Positions 58,819 to 64,000 of a stretch of 64,000 nucleotides of DNA are shown in pieces. Origin of the DNA: Bacillota bacterium. GTDB lineage: Bacteria > Bacillota > Bacilli > Bacillales > Cytobacillaceae. The stretch lies in the NCBI GenBank assembly GCA_030705955.1, contig JAUZPL010000001.1, forward strand, positions 96,821 through 160,820. The letters are read 5' to 3'. The position numbers and the translations under genes are program-made. Within the stretch, counting starts at the first letter, position 1. Each line of letters begins with the position of its first letter. Under the pieces are notes generated by a model. That model was given only the letters and a program-made list of their open reading frames with translations, was not told the DNA's origin and ran no database searches.

Positions 58819-58849
58819 TGTACACTAAAATTGTATAGAAAAGTGTACA
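58819..58849. repeat. Inverted repeat TGTACACT / AGTGTACA
   Basis: Perfect 8-bp arms separated by 15 bp of AT-rich DNA, with further TGTAAA/TGTACAC-like words on both sides (58811-58860). It looks like a transposon terminus with repeated transposase sites (IS21-type ends carry such motifs) or an orphan operator. No transposase gene is near. The rest of 58850-59123 shows no gene. Confidence 0.4.
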
Positions 58850-59123
58850 CCAATTTGTAAAGGTACGCTGGCTGTTGTACCCTTGCAATTTTACCTGCAT
58901 TTCGATATACAAATCTTCTACAAAAAAAGATTAGATTGGATGTTAAGTCTAAATACATTTGGATATCTATGTTAAGGAGAAATAAAGTTTGTGAATAAAT
59001 ATAGGTAAGCTAAGGTGTAGTTTTGTTTAATATGCAATGTTTTATTACGTATCATTTAAGAACCAAAAATAAATGTTAAATATTTAAATTAATAATAAAA
59101 AGCTCGAATAACTCAAAGCTCCA

Positions 59124-59591
59124 TTAGTGCTGTAACTTCGTAGAAATTTTAGAAATTGTAAACCACATAGAAAGAAACATCAAAATTCCAAAAATGTCAG
59201 AAACAAAAACACTGCGACCGATAAATAAGTGTTCATAATGAAATAATGGTGTATTATAAATGGCAATAAAAATTGATAGTACAGCAAAAATAAGACTAAG
59301 TTTGTTCCTAGTTAATCTATAGAAGAAATATAAAAGAGGAGAATAAGCCCAAAATTGTGAAACATACCAAGCGTGTGATAGCCTAATCCCTGCTTTAGTA
59401 TGAAAATTAATTAAAACTAAAACTAATAAGATGAAAAAGGCAATAACTGGGGCAAATTTCACCAACTTTAAAAGCCTAAAAATACGGTTATTTAGTTTAT
59501 ACGTTTTTTTGTCTTCTATGAGTAATTTCTTTGCAACAAAATTATTAAAATAAATAAACACTAAACTACAAGTAAATATTAATAGCTGCAT
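59124..59591 (-). CDS. Hypothetical membrane protein, about four segments
   Basis: A 155-residue protein I do not recognise. Hydrophobic segments lie around residues 1-16, 47-66 (FAPVIAFFILLVLVLINF), 98-115 and 130-148; the loops are basic on the inside. The ATG is preceded by GGGTTGGTGG. It stands alone between the transglycosylase and a broken small gene. Codon use is AT-rich, like the surroundings. Real but of unknown function. Confidence 0.55.
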   Translation of the reverse strand: MQLLIFTCSLVFIYFNNFVAKKLLIEDKKTYKLNNRIFRLLKLVKFAPVIAFFILLVLVLINFHTKAGIRLSHAWYVSQFWAYSPLLYFFYRLTRNKLSLIFAVLSIFIAIYNTPLFHYEHLFIGRSVFVSDIFGILMFLSMWFTISKISTKLQH

Positions 59592-59784
59592 TAGCCACCA
59601 ACCCTATTTTTTTATCTAACTATAAATAAATTAGCACACAAATAGTAAAATTTGTATTATTTATTTTATTTGTGGAAAAATACTTAGTTCATCAGTAAAA
59701 AACACGCTGTTGAAGGATTTAGTTATAGGATTGCGAATAATTGCACTGAAACTAACGGTCAGTTTAGTTCAACAAGGTAAATAA

Positions 59785-59823
59785 AAAAGCCGATTCCTTA
59801 ACTCCACAGGAAATGGCTTTTTT
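59785..59823. terminator. Hairpin terminator in the 59.6–59.9 kb gap
   Basis: Arms AAAAAGCC-TTCC and GGAA-GGCTTTTTT form an interrupted stem with a T run. The 340-bp gap otherwise shows no gene. Confidence 0.55.
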
Positions 59824-59931
59824 ATGAATCAAAACTTCTTAGCGTTGTAAATCCGCATTTTCCTGATTCTACCCCTAATACAGTATAAGATGGGGTTTAA
59901 TACGACTTGCCATAACAGGGGGCAATTAAAT

Positions 59932-60259
59932 ATGATCACATTGATATTTATTATTCTAGCTTTCTCAAATTTTTTTTTTAAGGGTAATTTTTATTGGAGA
60001 TTTAAACTCAAAACTAGATGAAGACGGTAAATATGTTGAACTGTTGGGAAAGGGTATTCTGTTTGCTTTTGCATTTACTGCTCTCATTTTTATAAGTAGT
60101 AATAATGAAGCAATAAAGTGGTTTTGGAACATATTTGTTATAGCAGTATTTGGTTTCCAGGCATTTATAGATTGGAAATTTCTAAAGGGTTCAAAACAAT
60201 ATATCATATCGCTAATTGTCATGGTCTGTGGAGTATATTTAGTGAATCTCGTTTTGTAA
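59932..60259 (+). pseudogene. Small membrane protein gene broken by a frameshift in a T10 tract
   Basis: ATG at 59932 (upstream CAGGGGGCAAT) opens MITLIFIILAFSNFF in one frame. After ten T at 59970-59979 the sequence continues in the +1 frame as IFIGDLNSKLDEDGKYVELLGKG and then a hydrophobic protein (60044-60259) ending VMVCGVYLVNLVL. Removing one T joins them into a ~108-residue protein. The C-terminal half recalls small DUF4181-like Bacillus membrane proteins; that link is tentative. It could also be expressed by slippage. Confidence 0.5.
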
Positions 60260-60278
60260 AATTTTATAACTACAACAC

Positions 60279-60310
60279 AAAAAGTGGCTCACTGGAAGTC
60301 ACTTTTTAAC
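60279..60310. terminator. Possible terminator after the broken membrane gene
   Basis: AAAAAGTG / CACTTTTT arms with a 13-nt loop, then AACTTTTTT. Usable on both strands; it would serve the two convergent broken genes. Confidence 0.5.
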
Positions 60311-60335
60311 TTTTTTCTTTATTATGTTTTAGTTT

Positions 60336-60472
60336 TCATAAATTGCTGTAATTGATCGCTTCAGTTAAATCTTCAATTCTCTTTTCGAAACGTACTAATA
60401 AATAAATAGCAATCACCACAGGAAACCAAAATTTCCTAAAGTCTCTACAACCTGTGACATATTTGTCCCCAT
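60336..60472 (-). pseudogene. YvrJ-family small ORF with 1-bp deletion
   Basis: On the minus strand AAAGGAGGGATAAG precedes ATG at 60472. The frame reads MGTNMSQVVETLGNFGF and then hits TGA. Adding one base at the CC of TTTCCTGTGG (about 60420) restores F-P-V-V-I-A-I-Y-L-L-V-R-F-E-K-R-I-E-D-L-T-E-A-I and stops at TGA 60338-60336. That pattern (NFGFP then a membrane helix and charged tail) is the YvrJ family of ~45-residue proteins. It looks recently broken. Confidence 0.65.
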
Positions 60473-61257
60473 CTTATCCCTCCTTTATATTTAAGCTCTG
60501 TTATAGCTGAATGTTGATTTCACTGTGCTTGAAAGATAAACTGTAAAATTCCGTTTAAATTAGGAAATACCCATATTCCCCTAAAAAATAAAGCAAGTTT
60601 TTCCATTTATATTATCTAAATCTTTGGATTTTGTCTTATTTAGAGCAGTTAATCGGAATATCTCTGCTTATAACTGCTTCTTAAGCCTCCACTATATACA
60701 TTAGCTGGAAATTCTCCACCTATGAATTCTCATACCTACACGAAGATCAACAATGAATAATAACAGACATACATGCAAAAAAATTTGCACATTAATGAAT
60801 GAAATTAACAGTTATCCACAGTTAATTTCAGGGTAGAGCCTATATTTAAAGAGAGAAAACCCAAGAAAAAATAAGCTACCTTCACTATTAAGAAAAGAAC
60901 ACTTCTAAAATTTCTCTTTTGAAAATTAAAATGACCGAACATGATTGTTAGATCATTAACTACTTCTTTTTTATTATTTTTATAAAGGTACTAAAGGTAT
61001 GTGGAAAAATTTTACAGTTCCGATAACTTTTCATTTTATTTCTGTTCTAAATCCTCACGCTTATTTCTTTCAGTATTTAACAAAGATTTTTTTATTTTTG
61101 GATTTATAATTGAAAGTATTTTTAGGGGTAGCATCAGGAAAATGTGGATTTACAACGCTAAGCATTTTGAAATATTGAGAAGCCATTTACATTATGTTAA
61201 ACTCTTCTGTATATTGTCACACTATTCTATATTATTAAAAAGTAGGGAGATTAGATT
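60473..61257. other. AT-rich intergenic stretch, no supported gene
   Basis: Nearly 800 bp without a gene I can support. An 86-codon frame at 61001-61261 (+) is Phe/Ser-rich, lacks a ribosome site and overlaps the leader of the next gene, so I do not count it as coding. Confidence 0.5.
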
Positions 61258-61695
61258 ATGAATGCTGAATTTATAAAGGTTCAGGACGTTATTGAAAATT
61301 ATAAGTCTGCCGTTTATGAACAGGATGTTGAGAAGTTTGTATCAACATACGCAACTAACATTCAAGTTTATGATTGCTGGGAAGACTGGGAGTGTAAAGG
61401 TATTTCAAAGTGGAAGGAAGCTGTGAATGGCTGGTTCAAAGGCTTGAAAGAGGAAGGTGTTCAACTCAAAGTAGAGTTGAATGATTTAGTTATTGAAGAG
61501 AATGCGGGACTTGCCTTTATACACAGTAATGTGTCTTTCATAGCTTACAATGGGTCTGGAGAGAAACTACGCCAGATGACTAATAGATTTACATTTGGAT
61601 TAAAAAAGCAAAATAATTCTTGGAAAATAATACATCAACATTCTTCATTACCCATCAATATGGAAACGGGAAAAGGCATTTTTAATTTAAAGTAA
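61258..61695 (+). CDS. SnoaL/NTF2-like protein (DUF4440-type)
   Basis: A 145-residue NTF2-fold protein. Features are ENYKSAVYEQDVEKFVSTYATNIQVYDCWEDWECKG at the start, the typical DWE/D loop, and NSWKIIHQHSSLP at the end, as in SnoaL_3/DUF4440 proteins of unknown or varied small-molecule function. ATG at 61258 after GTAGGGAGAT. It stands alone. Confidence 0.85.
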   Translation: MNAEFIKVQDVIENYKSAVYEQDVEKFVSTYATNIQVYDCWEDWECKGISKWKEAVNGWFKGLKEEGVQLKVELNDLVIEENAGLAFIHSNVSFIAYNGSGEKLRQMTNRFTFGLKKQNNSWKIIHQHSSLPINMETGKGIFNLK

Positions 61696-61832
61696 AAACC
61701 AGAACTAAATAAAATATAATCATTTCTTAAATTATAGGGGTATTCTTTAAATAGGGCTTTAGCCTGACAGCAATCGGGACTGTTTTTCGTCATCTATTTT
61801 TCATAATTTCTAGCTAAGCTTTGTTAATAGGA

Positions 61833-61910
61833 GTGACCTATACTAAAAAACTCGCAATTTCTTTATTTATTACTGTAATTCTTACCGCTGTTATAATAAA
61901 TATTTTCTGA
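61833..61910 (+). CDS. Possible 25-residue single-span peptide or N-terminal remnant
   Basis: GTG preceded by ATAGGA encodes TYTKKLAISLFITVILTAVIINIF, then TGA: a Lys-Lys start followed by a hydrophobic helix. It may be a tiny membrane peptide or the leftover signal anchor of a lost gene. The rest of the 61.7-62.1 kb gap shows nothing. Confidence 0.2.
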   Translation: MTYTKKLAISLFITVILTAVIINIF

Positions 61911-62086
61911 TTTTACTCTCACATTGACAGCCAGGATGATATTTTTGAATGACAATCTGTGAGTATCATTTGGATTTTAGTTCTGTGGAACCACAATATC
62001 CTAAAGTCCTAGGTAGGGACGAACTAATCATTTTTCTTGTTGTTTAAGCATAAGTAACCACCAAAACTTGATAAGGCTATTATAAA

Positions 62087-62124
62087 GAAAAACACATTGA
62101 ATTGGGGAATTCAATGTGTTTTTC
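62087..62124. terminator. Strong symmetric terminator before the PAS gene end
   Basis: A perfect 17-bp stem GAAAAACACATTGAATT / AATTCAATGTGTTTTTC with loop GGGG. It is 34 bp beyond the stop of the minus-strand PAS gene. Confidence 0.85.
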
Positions 62125-62157
62125 AGCGGCTTCTCAAATGAGAAAGGTATTTTTTTA

Positions 62158-62634
62158 TTATTCAGGCTTAACAGCTATAAATTCGTCAATAGTTTCAGGG
62201 GTATTTATACCTTCTTTTCCTTGAAAAAGATCGATATTAACGGTCACATCCATACAGCCAAGGTATTTTCCATTTTCATCACGTACTGCCATGAATTTTT
62301 GGTAAATTTGACCAGATTCACCAGAGCGTTTTGGGAACCAAAATTCCCATTCGTCGCGTGTTCCTGAACGGAAATCATTCAACAATTTTTCAACGTGGTG
62401 AGCCACTTTTGGGTGAAGCTCAAGCACAGGGCGACCAATCGCTTCTTTACGGCGACCATGCACGCGGTTTGGATTATTTGAATACCAGCGGAAAATATCG
62501 TTGGCATCGCAAAAGCCCATTTCAAATGGCAAAAGTTTGATGATTGAATCCAAAGTGCTTGCTTTAATCGGACCAGTTTCAAAATTAATCACAGCTTCAG
62601 GACTAATTAAATCCGACAATTTTTCTTCGAACAT
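62158..62634 (-). CDS. Stand-alone PAS-domain protein
   Basis: A 158-residue soluble protein made of one PAS domain, of the type found at the C-terminus of DUF438 proteins: LLPFEMGFCDANDIFRWYS, IGRPVLELHPKVAHHVEKLLNDFRSG, EFWFPKRSG and YQKFMAVRDENGKYLGCMDVTVNI. No output domain is attached. The HP..AHHVEKLL stretch might contact a cofactor, but this is inferred. ATG after AAAGGAGATTT. It is divergent from the coiled-coil gene. Confidence 0.85.
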   Translation of the reverse strand: MFEEKLSDLISPEAVINFETGPIKASTLDSIIKLLPFEMGFCDANDIFRWYSNNPNRVHGRRKEAIGRPVLELHPKVAHHVEKLLNDFRSGTRDEWEFWFPKRSGESGQIYQKFMAVRDENGKYLGCMDVTVNIDLFQGKEGINTPETIDEFIAVKPE

Positions 62635-62829
62635 ATATAAATCTCCTTTACGAGCGTAAAATAATATAAATAGTAGTGAGCAAAAAAGCCGCCTTCTAAT
62701 ATTATAATCTATTTATTACTATTAGCAAACGAAGTATATTGGAATAAAAGTGAAGGGCATATAGGGTGTTTAATCGAGCAATGGGATTCTATTATTCTGA
62801 AAATATACATAATAATCGGGGGGATATTT

Positions 62830-63771
62830 ATGTTTTTAGAAATAAACGAAAAGCTTGTGAAAATACAGGTGCTATTACGCAAAAAAGAAAAGTATCAAGT
62901 GCAGTTAAACGAATACGAAAGGGAATGGGAATCCATTCAGGAAACGATCCGTCAGTTGGAAAAAACCTTGCAATCTGAAGAAAAAGATGTCAAAAGATTG
63001 GAAGGAATCAGCCTAGCGAGTCTATTCGCTGCACTGTCCGGAACAAAAGAGGAAAAGCTGGTGAAAGAAAAGGAAGAACTTGTGATTGCGCAATACCGTT
63101 TGGAACAAGCGACTCGAACATTGAAAGACATTGAAGAATCAAAACGCCTAATAGAAAATCAATTATCGGAACTCGGTAATATTGAAAATCAGTATGAAAA
63201 TCTTTTATTGGAAAAAGAAAGGCTGGTCAAAACAAGTCAATCCCCAATGGCGAAAAAAGTGTTGGAAATGAGCGAACAGGAAGGAATCCTTCAATCCAAG
63301 ATGAGGGAGTTGGATGAAGCAATCGTAGCCGGTGAAGACGTATCGCAATTGCTGGATGAAGCATTATTGGCACTGAAGAAGGCACAAAGCTGGGGGAATA
63401 TTGACATTTTCGCTAAAGGCGGTTTTATAACGGATATGGTAAAACATCAGCACATTGACCATGCGGAAGAGGTGATTAGAAAGGGACAGGCAAGCATCCG
63501 ATCCTTTCAAAAGGAACTGTTGGATGTAAACAAGACGACCAATATCGAAATCAACATCTCTGGCATGCTGAAGTTCGCTGATTTCTTTTTTGACGGATTT
63601 ATTTCGGATTTTATGGTGCAGGGAAAAATCAGTAATGCGTTGAACCAAACCAGGGATGAATATGACAACGTATCGGAAATTGTCATGAAATTAAATTTGG
63701 AATACAATGAAACGCAAAAAGAACTCGAAAAAATCCAAAAAGAAAAACGAGAAATAATCGAAAAATTGTAG
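62830..63771 (+). CDS. Coiled-coil protein of unknown function
   Basis: A 313-residue protein I do not recognise. Residues ~5-60, 70-130 and 285-313 are strongly charged heptad-like coiled coils rich in Glu and Lys. A less charged centre (FAKGGFITDMVKHQHIDHAEEVI, then ISGMLKFADFFFDGFISDF) may be a folded or membrane-touching module. No catalytic motif or membrane span is clear. ATG after ATCGGGGGGATATTT. It is followed by a short frame and a YczE-like gene. Confidence 0.75.
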   Translation: MFLEINEKLVKIQVLLRKKEKYQVQLNEYEREWESIQETIRQLEKTLQSEEKDVKRLEGISLASLFAALSGTKEEKLVKEKEELVIAQYRLEQATRTLKDIEESKRLIENQLSELGNIENQYENLLLEKERLVKTSQSPMAKKVLEMSEQEGILQSKMRELDEAIVAGEDVSQLLDEALLALKKAQSWGNIDIFAKGGFITDMVKHQHIDHAEEVIRKGQASIRSFQKELLDVNKTTNIEINISGMLKFADFFFDGFISDFMVQGKISNALNQTRDEYDNVSEIVMKLNLEYNETQKELEKIQKEKREIIEKL

Positions 63772-63781
63772 CTCACTGATT

Positions 63782-63901
63782 AATAAATCATTCCATTTAC
63801 AAGAAGGTGAAGCCATACAGTTTCTTGCAAATTGCAAACATAAATATATGAACTTAACAAATCAAGATGTAAATATTGTTATGCTTCTATATCATGAATA
63901 G
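63782..63901 (+). pseudogene. Short remnant between the coiled-coil gene and the last gene
   Basis: An open frame without a normal start reads HLQEGEAIQFLANCKHKYMN then LTNQDVNIVMLLYHE and TAG. It has protein-like composition. It may be the tail of a lost gene, or start at an ATA after AGAAGGTGA. I cannot name it. Confidence 0.2.
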
Positions 63902-63929
63902 AAAGGGGGATTCTACTATAAATAACTAT

Positions 63930-64000
63930 GTGAAAAGAACAATTAGGCTGATATTTGGACTTTTTTTATATGCACTCGGCTCTTTTTTAAGCATACAGGC
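63930..64000 (+). CDS. YczE/YitT-like membrane protein, N-terminal part
   Basis: The window ends inside this gene. The visible residues KRTIRLIFGLFLYALGSF then LSIQA match the first membrane segment of YczE/YyaS-type integral membrane proteins. GTG at 63930 is the only usual start, but AAAGGGGGA (63902-63910) is 20 nt away; ATA at 63918 in the same frame would have ideal spacing and would give an N-N-Y-V-K-R extension. Confidence 0.6.
   Translation, partial: MKRTIRLIFGLFLYALGSFLSIQ

Noticed and set aside
61001..61261. 86-codon open frame before the SnoaL-like gene
   Set aside because: Phe/Ser-rich, no ribosome site, overlaps the next start, and composition looks like translated AT-rich spacer.

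Overview
The window is chromosomal DNA of a low-GC, endospore-forming Bacillaceae bacterium (Bacillus/Neobacillus-like). Gene order from rimP to cotE follows the Bacillus subtilis nusA–cotE region closely, and dipicolinate synthase, spoVS, cotE and spoIIIE are all present. No rRNA, tRNA, CRISPR array, intact transposon or prophage was seen.

Layout. 1–9.7 kb: translation and RNA block (rimP end, nusA, rnpM, rplGA, infB, ylxP, rbfA, truB, ribF, rpsO, pnp). 9.8–23.1 kb: a YlxY-type deacetylase, mlpA, ymxH, the dipicolinate/lysine cluster (dpaA, dpaB, asd, dapG, dapA), rnjB, tepA, ylzJ and spoIIIE. 23.2–29.2 kb: a GntR regulator and a four-gene nucleoside ABC importer (nupN-O-P-Q). 29.15–29.48 kb: a tandem 148-bp repeat. 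29.7–37.2 kb: ymfF, ymfH, ymfI, ymfJ, ymfK, rodZ, pgsA, cinA. 37.3–41.8 kb: recA with a LexA box, rny, ymdB, spoVS. 41.9–49.2 kb: an M19 dipeptidase, a two-subunit 2-oxoacid:ferredoxin oxidoreductase, miaB, ricA, cotE and a cold-shock gene.

49.3–64 kb is accessory. It holds an aldo/keto reductase, a secreted S53 peptidase, a TauE/SafE permease, a Cache-HAMP-GGDEF diguanylate cyclase, a secreted lytic transglycosylase with SH3 and Ig-like repeats, a SnoaL-like protein, a stand-alone PAS protein, a coiled-coil protein and the start of a YczE-like membrane protein. Between these lie several broken genes: a deacetylase tail, a methyltransferase with an in-frame TAG, a small membrane protein with a T-tract frameshift, and a YvrJ-like ORF with a 1-bp deletion.

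How the genes work together. The left part builds ribosomes and matures and degrades RNA (nusA, infB, rbfA, pnp, rnjB, rny, ricA). asd, dapG and dapA feed lysine, peptidoglycan and, through dpaAB, spore dipicolinate. spoIIIE, spoVS, cotE and ymdB serve sporulation or multicellular behaviour.

I found no convincing new multi-gene system. The observations most worth checking are: two genes whose best Shine-Dalgarno spacing points to an ATA start, an RNase J2-position protein with an intact metal site, the 148-bp repeat with a possible deleted relic elsewhere, a perfect palindrome at the GntR gene, cre-like sites before the oxidoreductase, and the decayed genes in the right third.
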